From positions 31,948 to 95,947 of the forward strand of contig JAJFFO010000001.1 of assembly GCA_021776615.1 (NCBI GenBank): 64,000 bases of DNA, written 5' to 3'. The notes under the pieces were generated by a model. The model did no database searches and was not told the origin of the DNA. It worked only from the letters and a program-made list of their open reading frames with translations. The stretch is from Robiginitomaculum sp. Lineage in GTDB: Bacteria; Pseudomonadota; Alphaproteobacteria; Caulobacterales; Maricaulaceae. Both the position numbers and the translations under genes were made by a program. Below, piece after piece: positions 46,066 through 56,090 of this stretch (its first letter is position 1; every line of letters starts with the position of its first letter).

Positions 46066-46865
46066 GCGAGCGGCCAGTTTTTCGCGCGCCTGTCCTCGAA
46101 CTTGCTGGCATTGGCCACGGTTTTTTTGGCCGATGCGGCGACCTCTCCACCGGCATATATGCTTCGCGCAATGCACCGCCCGATACGGCAGAAAGGTCGG
46201 ATGACGCGGCAAAATGCGTTGCCACCAATCGCGCCCGCATTGCCGATACTATGGCGGTTTCAGCGGCCAATCTCGTCGGGCTTCACCAAATTCACTCCGC
46301 AAAAGCAGTATTGGCAGACGCCCCGTGGCAGGACGGGCCGCCAAAGGCCGACGCCGTAGTCAGCAAAACCCCGGGCCTGGCGTTAAGCATCATCACCGCT
46401 GATTGCGCGCCGATACTATTGGCCGACGCCAAAGCTGGCATTATCGGCGCCGCCCATGCCGGTTGGCGCGGCGCCAAGGCCGGCATTATTGAGCAAGCTG
46501 TGAAAACCATGGTCGCATTGGGTGCAGAAGCAAAAAACATCCATGCGGCCATTGGTCCGTGCATCGCCCAGCAAAGCTATGAGGTCGGCCCCGAATTTGT
46601 GGATGAATTTACCAAATGCGACACCAGCCACAGCCGGTTTTTTGTCCGTGGCGGCGATGACCGCTGGCAGTTTGACCTTAAAGGTTTTTGTGCACACCAA
46701 TTGCACCGCGCCGGGGTCGGCAAGGTGGAAACTTTGCCTCATGACACTTGTGCACAGGAAAACGAATTTTTTAGCTATCGACGGGCCACGCTAAGGGGCG
46801 AATCGGACTATGGACGCAATATAAGCGTCATCCTTGTGCAGCAGGGGGCTGAGGACGGGCATTGA
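46062..46865 (+). CDS. pgeF: Peptidoglycan editing factor PgeF (laccase-like)
   Basis: 267 aa, GTG start overlapping the methyltransferase stop (GTGA). Motifs of the DUF152/PgeF fold: VGLHQIHSAKAV, ITADCAPILLADAKAG, AAHAGWRGAKAGI and IGPCIAQQSYEVG, contributing two His and a Cys to the metal site. PgeF removes serine-containing muropeptide errors at MurC. Next to lgt-type envelope genes, consistent with this job. Confidence 0.9.
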   Translation: MSERPVFRAPVLELAGIGHGFFGRCGDLSTGIYASRNAPPDTAERSDDAAKCVATNRARIADTMAVSAANLVGLHQIHSAKAVLADAPWQDGPPKADAVVSKTPGLALSIITADCAPILLADAKAGIIGAAHAGWRGAKAGIIEQAVKTMVALGAEAKNIHAAIGPCIAQQSYEVGPEFVDEFTKCDTSHSRFFVRGGDDRWQFDLKGFCAHQLHRAGVGKVETLPHDTCAQENEFFSYRRATLRGESDYGRNISVILVQQGAEDGH

Positions 46866-46922
46866 CGCGGTGAATGTTGGCTCATAAAGGCTGCGCATGC
46901 AGGCCATGAGACGGGGATTTTC

Positions 46923-47855
46923 ATGAAACTTTTATCCGCAAATGCAAATCGGTCCTTGGCAAAGGGCATTGCCGATATTCTGGACCTGCCGTTGACAAAA
47001 ACCAATGTCCGGCGCTTTGCCGATAAGGAAATTTACGCGGTAATCGAGGAAAATGTACGCGGCGAAGATTGCTTCATTATTCAATCCACCTCGTTTCCCG
47101 CTAATGACCATTTGATGGAATTGCTGATTTGCATGGACGCTTTGCGCCGCGCCAGCGCCAAGCGCATTACCGCCGTATTGCCATATTTTGGCTATGCACG
47201 GCAGGATAGAAAATCTGAAGGCCGCACCCCCATCTCCGCCAAGCTGGTGGCCAACCTCATCACCATTGCCGGGGCCGACCGGGTGCTGACCATGGATTTG
47301 CACGCCGGGCAGATACAGGGTTTTTTCGACATTCCGGTGGATAATCTTTTCGCCGGGCCGGTGATTAGTGATGATATTGCCAAAAATTACGGCACTGAAA
47401 ACCTGATGTTCGTCTCCCCCGATGTCGGCGGCGTGGTGCGGGCGCGCGGTCTGGCCAAGCGCCTTGGCGCTGACATTGCCATTGTCGACAAACGGCGACC
47501 CGAGCCCGGCAAATCCGAAGTCATGAACATCATTGGCGACGTAAAGGGGCGAAAATGCATCCTCATCGATGACATCGTCGATAGCGGTGGCACATTGGTC
47601 AATGCCGCCGACGCCCTGCTCAAACAAGGTGCCACCGAAGTCGCCGCCTATTGCAGCCACGGCGTATTGTCGGGCAATGCCGCAGAGCGGGTTGATGGTT
47701 CAGCATTAACCGAATTGGTGATCACCAATTCCATCGAACAACCGGCCCCGGTTAAAAAGGCCGCCAAAGTTCGTGAAATCTCCGTCGCGCCATTATTAGG
47801 CAAAGCCATTCGCCGCATCGCCAATGAAGAATCGGTTTCCTTGCTTTTTGATTGA
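46923..47855 (+). CDS. prs: Ribose-phosphate pyrophosphokinase
   Basis: 310 aa. N-terminal [26 protein letters not shown]-binding [54 protein letters not shown], and the PRPP loop [15 protein letters not shown] near 216-230. It makes PRPP from ribose-5-phosphate and ATP, feeding trp, purine, pyrimidine and his pathways. Single-gene unit. Confidence 0.96.
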   Translation: MKLLSANANRSLAKGIADILDLPLTKTNVRRFADKEIYAVIEENVRGEDCFIIQSTSFPANDHLMELLICMDALRRASAKRITAVLPYFGYARQDRKSEGRTPISAKLVANLITIAGADRVLTMDLHAGQIQGFFDIPVDNLFAGPVISDDIAKNYGTENLMFVSPDVGGVVRARGLAKRLGADIAIVDKRRPEPGKSEVMNIIGDVKGRKCILIDDIVDSGGTLVNAADALLKQGATEVAAYCSHGVLSGNAAERVDGSALTELVITNSIEQPAPVKKAAKVREISVAPLLGKAIRRIANEESVSLLFD

Positions 47856-47897
47856 AACAACCTCTTCACCCGGACAAATCTGGCAATAGTTCCAGCG

Positions 47898-49064
47898 CTA
47901 ATCCTTTGCCGGGCGCAATTGCAATAATCGCCCACCATCACCATTGGTCAGCACATAGACAAAGCCATCCGGGCCGTTGCGCACATCGCGTATGCGTGCG
48001 CCCAAATCTTCCAGTAGTTTTTCCTCGGCAATGACCTGATCGCCGCGCACTTCCACCCGGCGTAAATGCTGACCAGCCAGCGCCCCGACAAACAAATCAC
48101 CCGACCATTGCTCAAAAGCATCACCAGTATAAAACGCCATGCCCGATGGCGCGATGGAAGGCGTCCAATGCGAGATGGACGCGGTCATGCCCGGCAATGC
48201 CGTATGCTTGGAAATGATGGAGCCATCATAATCAATCCCGAACGTGGCCTTTGGCCAACCATAATTCTCGCCAGGTTGGATGATATTGATCTCGTCGCCG
48301 CCCTTCGGTCCATGCTCATGTTCCCACAACGCCCCGGTGCGCGGGTGCAAAACCAGCCCTTGCGGATTGCGATGACCATAGGAATACACTTGCGCGGCGG
48401 CGTCAGTGCGCCCAATAAAAGGATTGCCATCCGGCACGCTGCCATCGGCGTGAATGCGAATTATTTTGCCAAAATGGCTGGCCGGGTCTTGGGCCTTGTC
48501 TTTATAGCTATAGCCATCACCTATGCTGGCGAATAGCAGGCCATCGCCATCAAAAACCAGCCGCGAACCAAAATGCGCACCGCCGCGTTTCTCCGTGGTA
48601 TTGGCTTTAAAAATTACCTGCAAATCGGTCAGCGCGTCACCTTGCAGCTGGGCGCGGGCAATCTGCGTACGGTTGGACGACCGAATTCCCGCCGCATAGG
48701 AGATATAAACCATACGGTCCGCCGCAAAGTTTGGCGATAAAGCCACGTCCAACAGACCGCCCTGATTATTGGTGAAAACTTTCGGCACGCCTGCAATCGC
48801 GGTCTTTTCGCCGGTCTTGATATTGACCCGGACCAACCCACCGGAACGCTCGGTGATCAACGCTTCACCGCCGGGCAAAAACGCCAACCCCCACGGGATA
48901 TCGAGGCCTGTGATAATCTCGACAATTTCAAAATCCGCCTGCGCACTTTTTTCTACCGCAATAGTCTTTGGGCCATTCGGTCTTGCTTGCACCATTAATG
49001 GCGACGCCAGAACCGAAAGAGCGAAAACTACAAAACTAAAAACGATTGGCCACACTGCGCGCAT
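47898..49064 (-). CDS. PQQ-dependent sugar dehydrogenase (soluble aldose sugar dehydrogenase, YliI/Asd-like)
   Basis: 388 aa. A signal peptide (MRAVWPIVFSFVVFALSVLASPLMVQA) is followed by a six-bladed propeller with LDIPWGLAFLPGGEALITER, GLLDVALSP, YSYGHRNPQGL, ALWEHEHGPKGGDEINIIQPGENYGWP (His of the active site) and GPDGFVYVLTNGDGGRLL. It oxidises aldose sugars at C1 in the periplasm using PQQ. It is 1 nt downstream of the DUF4399 gene, so co-transcribed with it. Confidence 0.88.
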   Translation of the reverse strand: MRAVWPIVFSFVVFALSVLASPLMVQARPNGPKTIAVEKSAQADFEIVEIITGLDIPWGLAFLPGGEALITERSGGLVRVNIKTGEKTAIAGVPKVFTNNQGGLLDVALSPNFAADRMVYISYAAGIRSSNRTQIARAQLQGDALTDLQVIFKANTTEKRGGAHFGSRLVFDGDGLLFASIGDGYSYKDKAQDPASHFGKIIRIHADGSVPDGNPFIGRTDAAAQVYSYGHRNPQGLVLHPRTGALWEHEHGPKGGDEINIIQPGENYGWPKATFGIDYDGSIISKHTALPGMTASISHWTPSIAPSGMAFYTGDAFEQWSGDLFVGALAGQHLRRVEVRGDQVIAEEKLLEDLGARIRDVRNGPDGFVYVLTNGDGGRLLQLRPAKD

Positions 49065-49065
49065 C

Positions 49066-49521
49066 TTATTGTACGGTAATGGTGATCGGCGTTGAGGGCT
49101 GCACCACTTGGTGCGGCATGTGTTGGAAGTCCCCCAGCATCAATTGCAAAGTGTGGCTGCCCGGCGGCAAGTCCAAAACCGTCTCGGTTTGGCCCCCACC
49201 AAAATGAATATGTTGCTCGTCGCCCGGAATAGCAAAGCCAAGCTCTTCTTCACTTAACGCCGTATCTACCAGCAAATGGTGATGCCCGGTATTGGCCTTG
49301 GCTATGCCCGCTGGCGCGACCCCATGTCCATAAAGCCCAAACACCACGCGAAATGGCGATTGCACCACATCACCACTTTTAAGATTAACAATATAAACCG
49401 CAGGGCCGGCATCATCATGCGGCTTGGCATCTGGCTGCGCCGCTTGCGCGCAAGCGGTAAGGGCGAAAATGGCCATCGCCGTGCTAGCGGCTTTCAAGCT
49501 CGAAACTGTACGTTTACTCAT
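49066..49521 (-). CDS. DUF4399 lipoprotein
   Basis: 151 aa. Signal peptide with lipobox LTAC (AIFALTACAQ), then the DUF4399 pattern: VYIVNLKSGDVVQSPFRVVFGLYGHGVAPAG, NTGHHHLLVDTAL, and IHFGGGQTETVLDLPPGSHTLQLMLGDF. His-rich HHHLL might bind metal. ATG 49521 has AAGGGA 7 nt upstream. Immediately before the sugar dehydrogenase gene in the same operon; function unknown. Confidence 0.8.
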   Translation of the reverse strand: MSKRTVSSLKAASTAMAIFALTACAQAAQPDAKPHDDAGPAVYIVNLKSGDVVQSPFRVVFGLYGHGVAPAGIAKANTGHHHLLVDTALSEEELGFAIPGDEQHIHFGGGQTETVLDLPPGSHTLQLMLGDFQHMPHQVVQPSTPITITVQ

Positions 49522-49607
49522 AATGAAATCCCTTTGCGACATATGAAAGTTTTAGGGCGACAAGTGAAAATTTGCGGCAATATAGCATAGGCTTTCGCGC
49601 TTTGGTT

Positions 49608-50768
49608 TCAGTTTTTCGTGATCTGATCTGCTGGCGCAATAAGCGGTGTCGGGGCCACTTCCAGCATTTCATCCTCGCTTACATCGACAGCACCAATTCT
49701 GTTGGCGTGCCGCCCGATGCGTGTGGTCGATTTCAAAATGTCATCCACCGCATCTTCGGACAATTTAAAGCGCTTGCCCAATGTGGTCGCGCGCTTTTCG
49801 AGCAGGTGCACATCGCCCAGCATTAACTGAACTTCTTTTTGGATGATCGCCGCCTGTTCGCGCATTTTCGCCCCCTTCATCAAGGAAGATATGGTGTGCA
49901 AAGCGGCCATAAATGTGGTCGGCGATACGATCATTACATGGGCGCTAAAGCCTTTATTGACCAAATCGGGGAAATTGGCATAAAGCTCCGCATAAATGGC
50001 TTCCGAAGGCAAAAACAAAAGCGCCGTATCGGTGGTTTCACCGGGTACCAGATATTTGCTGCTTATGTCCTTGATGTGCTTTTCCACATCGCGGCGGAAC
50101 AGGCTGGCGGCGGCATTTTTGGCGCTATCATCCGGTGCTGCGACCATGCGCTGATAACTTTCGAGCGGAAACTTTGCATCTACCGCAATGCCTTCACTGG
50201 TGTTGGGGACATTAATGATGCAATCGATACGCTTTCCCGTTGAAAGCGTGTGCTGAAACACATAGGCGTCCGGCGGCAAAGCGTCCTCCACCAAGTCTTG
50301 CATGCGCATTTCACCAAAAGCACCACGGCTTTGTTTATTAGCCAAAATGGATTGCAGGCTTCTGACATCGACACCGATATTCTCGATATTTTTTTGGGCC
50401 TGATCAATCAAGGCCAGCCGTTTTTCCAAGGCGCTCAGTGACTCCCCCGTTTTTTCCCGGTTTTGCTCCAAGCTGTCCCCAAGCTTTTTGCTCATATCCT
50501 CAAGACGCCGATCTAAGGCTTTTTGAATTTCCCCCTGGCCGCTTAGGGTGCCGGTGGCCATTTGCCCAAGCGCGCCTTGCAATTGCGCCTGCTGCTGGGC
50601 CAATTGCGCCAATTGATCACCCAATTGCGCGTCTTTATGCCCGGCTATATTCCCGGCACTGCGCAAAACCAGCCAGCTGACCAACAGCGCCAAGCCGATG
50701 GCCAACACCAAAGTCGCCGCCGCCAGCAATAGCGGATTAGCCGCTAAGTTCATCAATTGTTCTTCCAT
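49608..50768 (-). CDS. rmuC: RmuC-family DNA recombination protein
   Basis: 386 aa from ATG 50768 (MEEQLMNLAANPLLL). One N-terminal membrane helix (LLLAAATLVLAIGLALLVSWLVL), a long coiled coil (QLGDQLAQLAQQQAQLQGALGQM), then the RmuC nuclease-like domain: GAFGEMRMQDLVEDALPPDAYVFQHTL, VDAKFPLESYQRM, LFLPSEAIYAELYANFPDLVNKGF. RmuC limits inversion at short inverted repeats. The upstream extension of the frame overlaps def and is not used. Confidence 0.88.
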   Translation of the reverse strand: MEEQLMNLAANPLLLAAATLVLAIGLALLVSWLVLRSAGNIAGHKDAQLGDQLAQLAQQQAQLQGALGQMATGTLSGQGEIQKALDRRLEDMSKKLGDSLEQNREKTGESLSALEKRLALIDQAQKNIENIGVDVRSLQSILANKQSRGAFGEMRMQDLVEDALPPDAYVFQHTLSTGKRIDCIINVPNTSEGIAVDAKFPLESYQRMVAAPDDSAKNAAASLFRRDVEKHIKDISSKYLVPGETTDTALLFLPSEAIYAELYANFPDLVNKGFSAHVMIVSPTTFMAALHTISSLMKGAKMREQAAIIQKEVQLMLGDVHLLEKRATTLGKRFKLSEDAVDDILKSTTRIGRHANRIGAVDVSEDEMLEVAPTPLIAPADQITKN

Positions 50769-50860
50769 ATTGCCTATATACCTGATTCGTAGCCATTGGC
50801 ATTGGCGATTTGCCGCAGCCAATGCTTGACGTGCGCCGCTTGATTTCTTACCTGAAACCC

Positions 50861-51388
50861 ATGGCCCAGAGAGATATCCTAATTGTTCCCAACCCTGTTT
50901 TGAAACAGGTGTCCAAACCGGTTGAGAAGGTGAGCGACAAGACGCGCGCCTTGATGGACGATATGTTGGAAACCATGTATGCCGCGCCGGGCATTGGTCT
51001 GGCCGCAATTCAGGTCGGCGTGCCCTTGCGTATTATTGTGATGGATCTTTCGGGGCAGGATGAAGAGCCGACGCCGCGTTATTTCATCAATCCGGAAATA
51101 TTGGAAGACGTGGAAGAATTATTGCCGTGGGAAGAAGGTTGTCTCTCGGTCCCCGATTTTTATGAGGAAGTTGAACGGCCGGGGCGGGTGAAAATCCGCT
51201 ATCTCAATTATCACGGCGAACAGATTACCGAGTGGGCCGAAGATCTGTATGCAGTTTGCATTCAGCACGAAATGGATCATTTGAACGGGGTTTTGTTTAT
51301 TGACCATTTATCGCGCCTGAAACGCCAGCGGGCGATTCGCAAAGTGCAAAAGACCGAGCGCGAAAAAGCCCTGGACGCTGCCGAATAA
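50861..51388 (+). CDS. def: Peptide deformylase
   Basis: 175 aa. The three motifs: [10 protein letters not shown] at 44-53, EGCLSVP with metal ligand Cys94, and QHEMDHLNG with His136 and His140 around the catalytic Glu. It removes the formyl group from nascent proteins. ATG 50861 matches the family N-terminus ([16 protein letters not shown]); an upstream in-frame ATG at 50810 adds non-family residues. Together with fmt it forms the normal formylation pair. Confidence 0.94.
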   Translation: MAQRDILIVPNPVLKQVSKPVEKVSDKTRALMDDMLETMYAAPGIGLAAIQVGVPLRIIVMDLSGQDEEPTPRYFINPEILEDVEELLPWEEGCLSVPDFYEEVERPGRVKIRYLNYHGEQITEWAEDLYAVCIQHEMDHLNGVLFIDHLSRLKRQRAIRKVQKTEREKALDAAE

Positions 51389-51463
51389 AGCCCCGAACAC
51401 GCCCCCCGCTTGTACGCCCTATAGCGTCACCCCCCTAAACCCGTTATGAGCCGGTCTATGACT

Positions 51464-52390
51464 ATGCGTATTGCCTTTATGGGAAGTCCGGCTTTTGCCG
51501 CTGCAACCCTTGCCGAGCTTGTTGCCGCCGGCCACGAGATTGCCTGCGTCTACACCCAGCCACCACGCCCGGCGGGACGCGGCAAGGCCTTGCGCAAAAG
51601 CGACGTGCATAATCTGGCAGATGCCTTGGGCCTTTGCGTGCGCACTCCCAAAACATTACGCGATGAAGACACGCAGCAAGCCTTTGCGGCACTGGATTTG
51701 GACATTGCCATTGTCGTTGCCTATGGCCTCATCCTTCCCAAGGAGATTTTACAAGCACCTAAACTTGGCTGCCTCAATTTGCACGGCTCGCTTTTGCCGC
51801 GCTGGCGCGGTGCCGCGCCGATACAGCGCGCCATTATGGCTGGCGATAGCCATACTGGCGTGCAGGTCATGCAGATGGAAGCAGGGCTGGACACCGGGCC
51901 GGTATTGCTCAGCGAAACCGTGCAGATTAGCGATCAGGACACGGCGGGGAGTTTACACGATAAAATGGCCGCTATTGGCGCGGACCTGATGCCGCGCGCT
52001 TTGGCCGCGTTGCAACGCGGCTCCGTACAGAGCGCGCCGCAAAGTGAAGATGGCGTCACCTATGCCCATAAGATTGACAAGAAGGAGGCCCGTATTGACT
52101 GGGCCCGGCAAAGCGTTGAGCTGGATCGGCATATTCGCGGCCTGTCGCCTTTCCCCGGCGCTTGGTTTGAACTGGCCACGGCAAAGGGAAATGTTCGGGT
52201 AAAAGTGCTGATGTGCCATGCGGAAGCCGGTACCGGCGCGCCGGGCGAAGTGATGGACGACGGCTTGCTCATTGCCTGCGGCGAAGGGGCCTTGCGGCTG
52301 ACCCAATTGCAACGAGCTGGCAAAGGCGTGCAAGCAGCAGACGAGTTTTTGCGTGGGCAAAATATTGCCGCCGGGACTTTGTTGGAATGA
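51464..52390 (+). CDS. fmt: Methionyl-tRNA formyltransferase
   Basis: 308 aa from ATG 51464 ([16 protein letters not shown], the family start); ATG 51446 and 51458 are in frame and no Shine-Dalgarno decides. Formyltransferase core: [21 protein letters not shown] (Asn-His) and GLDTGPVLL (Asp), followed by the C-terminal tRNA-binding domain. It formylates initiator Met-tRNA from 10-formyl-THF. Stop overlaps truA (ATGA at 52387). Confidence 0.94.
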   Translation: MRIAFMGSPAFAAATLAELVAAGHEIACVYTQPPRPAGRGKALRKSDVHNLADALGLCVRTPKTLRDEDTQQAFAALDLDIAIVVAYGLILPKEILQAPKLGCLNLHGSLLPRWRGAAPIQRAIMAGDSHTGVQVMQMEAGLDTGPVLLSETVQISDQDTAGSLHDKMAAIGADLMPRALAALQRGSVQSAPQSEDGVTYAHKIDKKEARIDWARQSVELDRHIRGLSPFPGAWFELATAKGNVRVKVLMCHAEAGTGAPGEVMDDGLLIACGEGALRLTQLQRAGKGVQAADEFLRGQNIAAGTLLE

Positions 52391-53139
52391 GCCGTTTTAA
52401 ACTGACCATTGAATATGACGGCGCGCCATTTAGTGGCTGGCAGCGGCAAAATGACCAGCCCAGCGTGCAAGAAGTTATCGAGGATGCGGTTTCGGCGCTG
52501 AACCAGCAAGAGACGCGGGTGTTTGGCGCGGGCCGGACCGATGCGGGCGTGCATGCCCTTGCGCAAGTCGCCCATGTGGATTTGAACAAGGGCCTGCCCG
52601 CCGACCGGGTACGCGACGCCCTCAACCACCATTTGCGCACCGACGCCGTGGCCGTTTTAAATGCGCAAGCCGTGCACGACGATTTTGATGCGCGCTTTGA
52701 CGCCATTGAGCGCACTTATATCTATCGGTTGATTGATCGCCGCCCGCCATTAACGCTGGATCGCGGCAAGATCTGGCGGCTGCCGCGCAAGCTTGACGCC
52801 GACGCCATGCATGACGGGGCGCAAACGCTGATTGGCAAATACGATTTTACCACGTTTCGCGACACCATGTGCCAAGCCAAGACACCATTGCGGACCATGA
52901 AAGAGATACGCGTTAGCCGCGTCGGCGCGGAAATTCATCTATTTTTTTGCGCACGCTCTTATCTGCATCGCCAAGTGCGCTCGATAACCGGCTCTCTGGT
53001 TGAAATTGGCATTGGCAAATGGACCAAGGCAGATCTACGCAATGCGCTGTTGGCCTGCGACCGCGCAGCGTGTGGCCCGGTTGCCCCCGCTGAGGGCCTA
53101 TATCTGAATAGCGTTTCTTACCCGGACGATCAGGGTTAA
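52387..53139 (+). CDS. truA: tRNA pseudouridine(38-40) synthase
   Basis: 250 aa. The catalytic Asp52 is in [15 protein letters not shown]; other family features are [14 protein letters not shown] and the C-terminal [23 protein letters not shown]. It modifies U38-40 in the anticodon stem. Start at 52387 overlaps the fmt stop; a longer upstream frame is only fmt in another frame. Confidence 0.94.
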   Translation: MSRFKLTIEYDGAPFSGWQRQNDQPSVQEVIEDAVSALNQQETRVFGAGRTDAGVHALAQVAHVDLNKGLPADRVRDALNHHLRTDAVAVLNAQAVHDDFDARFDAIERTYIYRLIDRRPPLTLDRGKIWRLPRKLDADAMHDGAQTLIGKYDFTTFRDTMCQAKTPLRTMKEIRVSRVGAEIHLFFCARSYLHRQVRSITGSLVEIGIGKWTKADLRNALLACDRAACGPVAPAEGLYLNSVSYPDDQG

Positions 53140-53907
53140 TTACCGGCCATCAACGGTTTCCGGTGGTGGTAAGTCTGAGGGTGCCGGCGCGTCTTGTGCT
53201 TCGGGGCGGTTTGGCCGCCCACGAACAAGCTGCTGGCAGAATTGGTCCTGCTCGTCGAGCTTGACCAGATTGCGCAGTGTCCATGCCGCATCGTCCGGCG
53301 GTGGCAGCGGACTTTGCGCCAGCCGTGCCCGCACGTCCGGCCCCAAAATGTTGGTGCCATAAATCTTGCGCCGGGCATTGCGATCATAACGCGTCAGCCA
53401 AAATCTGGCTTCTTGCCATTGCGCGGCACTATTACCGGCGGCCCCTAATTCCAACGCCAAGGCCGCCTGACTGTCCGGCCAGCCGGCACCCGCGGTTGAG
53501 CGCAATAATGTCAGGCCCTTTTCCCTCAAAGAATCTTTTGTTTTATAATAGGGTTTGTCATAGCTGACCTTGCTGGTTTTAGCATAATAGCCGTCGCGCT
53601 TTTGCAAAGGTCCGGTCCACACCTTGGCCGCATCGAGCGCGCACATGCCGCCGCTATGTTGCGCCAACTCCCAACCGCGCCCTTGTTCACCAAGGCAAAT
53701 GAGTACCGGCAAGGCCTGGTCGCAATTGCCATTTTTGGCGATGGCCTGAGCGTATTGAAAGGCCAATTCAGCGGGGGTGCCGCCAACCGGTTGGTCATCA
53801 TCGGTCAAGCCAGGGTTTTTATTGGACGAGCCGCAGGCGGCCAGCATTACGCCAAGACAAAGCAGGCCTAATGGACGCATTATGGCAGGAAACAGATTTT
53901 GTTTCAT
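53140..53907 (-). CDS. Uncharacterised lipoprotein (possible SEL1/TPR-like helical repeat)
   Basis: 255 aa, not recognised by name. Lipobox LAAC in GVMLAACGSSNK near residue 25, then alpha-helical segments with repeated small-residue patterns (TPAELAFQYAQAIAKNG, AALALELGAAGNSAAQWQEARFWLTRYD) similar to SEL1-like repeats, and an unstructured Pro/Asp tail. Its start overlaps the upstream DUF6460-like gene stop (ATGA at 53904-53907). Confidence 0.7.
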   Translation of the reverse strand: MKQNLFPAIMRPLGLLCLGVMLAACGSSNKNPGLTDDDQPVGGTPAELAFQYAQAIAKNGNCDQALPVLICLGEQGRGWELAQHSGGMCALDAAKVWTGPLQKRDGYYAKTSKVSYDKPYYKTKDSLREKGLTLLRSTAGAGWPDSQAALALELGAAGNSAAQWQEARFWLTRYDRNARRKIYGTNILGPDVRARLAQSPLPPPDDAAWTLRNLVKLDEQDQFCQQLVRGRPNRPEAQDAPAPSDLPPPETVDGR

Positions 53908-54197
53908 CGGCGCATGGCTTTCAACACTCGCAAAACAATGAAGATCGGTACCACTAGAATGGCACCAAGGAGGAAATAGTCAAACGCCCAATCGGTGGCA
54001 TCAAATACGGCATGCCAGGTCTTGGTCCAGGCGCGAGCAAAGGTACCAAAAAAGTCGCTCCACACCGTCGCCGGATCAATATTGAGCAGGGCCAAAACAA
54101 TCCCGACCCCGACACTAATGGCGACAAGGCGAAAAATACCCCAGGGCGAAAACGTAAAGAGACGCTTGAGAAAAGAGGTTTGTTTAGTTTCATTCAT
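53904..54197 (-). CDS. Small membrane protein, DUF6460-like
   Basis: 97 aa. Two hydrophobic helices: IFRLVAISVGVGIVLALLNID and FDYFLLGAILVVPIFIVLRVL, separated by an amphipathic region with WSDFFGTFARAWTKTWHAV. The signature SVGVGIVLALLNIDPATV plus YFLLGAILVVPIFIVLR matches the alphaproteobacterial DUF6460 family; function unknown. Coupled to the lipoprotein gene downstream. Divergent from 54351 with a 153-nt spacer. Confidence 0.75.
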   Translation of the reverse strand: MNETKQTSFLKRLFTFSPWGIFRLVAISVGVGIVLALLNIDPATVWSDFFGTFARAWTKTWHAVFDATDWAFDYFLLGAILVVPIFIVLRVLKAMRR

Positions 54198-54350
54198 GGC
54201 AAAAATACCTTATAAGGACCCTGCATATTATGGATGCTAGCAAACTGAATGGGCGGTGAACACTGCTTATGCATTTTGTTTGGATTGAAAACGAGCACAA
54301 GATGACCGGGTTTTACGTCCGGGTATAGCGTAACACGTAAAGGAATGAAG

Positions 54351-55004
54351 ATGATGCATGAGCACACTGTAAATCTGTTGGATCAGCTATTAGCCGCCAC
54401 CCAAAATGGCCGTATTGAATGGAAAGAAGAAGAGGGCAAAGGCGGGTATAACTACCTTGCTGGTGATGTCACCGTTGAGATTGATGCCAATGCCGATGGT
54501 GCTTCTTTTTGCCTGACCGACACCAAGGGTAAAACCGTAGAATCTGCCAAAGCCGACGAGCTTTCCGCCGCAACTTTAACCGCTGGCGGTACCGCCCTTA
54601 GCGCCGTGAAGGCCATTCATGCCATTGCAGCGCGGCAAAATTCCGGTGCCGATAACGCCATTTCATCTGTGCTTGACCATTTGCAGGGCTTGGATGCTGG
54701 CGATGATGAGCAAGACGCCGCAGAAGAAGCGACCGTCAAAGAAGACCAGGCTGAAACTGCCGAAGAGGAGACGTCCGCAGAGGAAGCGCCAGAGATTGAT
54801 TCTGGGGAAGTTTCTGAAGAAGTTACTGGCAGTGACGATGACGCACATCAGGAAAGTGCGCCGATGGAAACAGCCGCTGAAGAGGACGTGCCGCCTTTTG
54901 AAGAAGGAGGGGCTGTCATTGAACCACTGATAGAAGAAGCGCCGGCTGGAAAAAAGAAAAAGAAGAAAGGCGGCTTTAGCCTATTTGGCAAAAAGAAGCG
55001 CTAG
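54351..55004 (+). CDS. Uncharacterised acidic protein with Lys-rich C-terminus
   Basis: 217 aa, not recognised. N-terminal about 95 residues look folded (LLDQLLAATQNGRIEWKEEEGKG, DVTVEIDANADGASFCLTD), followed by about 90 residues dominated by Glu/Asp/Ala (EEATVKEDQAETAEEETSAEE) and a strongly basic end (KKKKKKGGFSLFGKKKR). AAAGGA at 54339-54344 favours ATG 54351 or 54354 over ATG 54345. Such charge-block proteins may bind membranes or nucleic acids; this is inference. Convergent with the tad cluster. Confidence 0.7.
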   Translation: MMHEHTVNLLDQLLAATQNGRIEWKEEEGKGGYNYLAGDVTVEIDANADGASFCLTDTKGKTVESAKADELSAATLTAGGTALSAVKAIHAIAARQNSGADNAISSVLDHLQGLDAGDDEQDAAEEATVKEDQAETAEEETSAEEAPEIDSGEVSEEVTGSDDDAHQESAPMETAAEEDVPPFEEGGAVIEPLIEEAPAGKKKKKKGGFSLFGKKKR

Positions 55005-55097
55005 CCGCAACGCGCCTGCCCTCTGCTGCCCCCGCCACCCTCTCTACGCGGTTATTTAACGTAAGCTCGGTTCAGCGTGCGTTGGCTGATCGCAGGC

Positions 55098-56078
55098 CTA
55101 ATTACCCATGTCCTGAAAACGGATAATGGCGGGGCCGAGAATAACCACAAACAGAACCGGCAGGAAAAATACAATCATCGGCACGGTGAGCTTGGCTGGT
55201 AAAGCGGCGGCCTTTTTCTCCGCCTGCGCCATCCGCATATCGCGGTTTTCCTTGGCCATAACCCGCAATGACGTGCCCAGAGGCGTACCATAACGCTCAG
55301 CCTGAATAAGCGAAGTGGCCACCGCCCTTACGCCCGGATGGTTGGTGCGAATAGCCAAATTTTCATAGGCCTGCCGACGTTCGCCCAAATAACTCAACTC
55401 CGCCGTGGTTAGCGACATTTCTTCTGCTAACTCAATTGAACTTGACCCGACTTCGGCGGCAACTTTTTGAAAGGCGGCCTCAATCGACATACCCGATTCA
55501 ACACAAATCAACAGCAGATCGAGGGCGTCGGGAAAAGCGCGCATAATGGATTCGCGCCGTTTGGCGGCAACATTGGAAAGATAGATACCGGGCGCATAAT
55601 ACCCGGCCACCCCCAGACCAAAGGCCATGGCAAAACGAACCATTGGAGTTTTGCCCATATCATTGACCAAAAACAGATAGGCCAGACCAGCCCCCAGTAA
55701 CAGCAACGGCACAACCATGCGAAAGAAATAGAAGGTCATGATCGGCCCTTGGCCGCGCAGCCCGGCCTGCATAAGTTTTTTATGCAAACCCTCATCTTCA
55801 AGCAGTTTTTGCAGATTCAATTTCGACACTACATCGGTGACAAAACCTTTGGATTCTCCGCGAATATTGGCCTGATTTTTTTCCAGCGCCGCGCGGTTCT
55901 GCTTGCGCAATTGCTCGCGCCGGTTGGAAACAGACTTCAACCGCCCGGCAAATTTGTTGCCCGCAAATAAAGGACCTACCAACGTCACCACCGTGGCAAA
56001 AACAGCAATAGCTGCCAACATCATGACGATGTTTTGCATGTCGGAAAGGAAATCAACCATGCGGTCCATAAATGCCAA
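55098..56078 (-). CDS. tadC: Tad pilus inner-membrane protein TadC (T2SSF domain)
   Basis: 326 aa. N-terminal helix, then the T2SS GspF domain (FPDALDLLLICVESGMSIEAAFQKVAAE) between hydrophobic blocks, ending with VPMIVFFLPVLFVVILGPAIIRF. Partner of TadB in the Flp pilus assembly platform. Last gene of the cpa cluster here. ATG 56078 used. Followed by convergent acidic gene; no tadD gene is seen downstream. Confidence 0.93.
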   Translation of the reverse strand: MAFMDRMVDFLSDMQNIVMMLAAIAVFATVVTLVGPLFAGNKFAGRLKSVSNRREQLRKQNRAALEKNQANIRGESKGFVTDVVSKLNLQKLLEDEGLHKKLMQAGLRGQGPIMTFYFFRMVVPLLLLGAGLAYLFLVNDMGKTPMVRFAMAFGLGVAGYYAPGIYLSNVAAKRRESIMRAFPDALDLLLICVESGMSIEAAFQKVAAEVGSSSIELAEEMSLTTAELSYLGERRQAYENLAIRTNHPGVRAVATSLIQAERYGTPLGTSLRVMAKENRDMRMAQAEKKAAALPAKLTVPMIVFFLPVLFVVILGPAIIRFQDMGN

Positions 56079-56090
56079 CTCGCTTATTTG

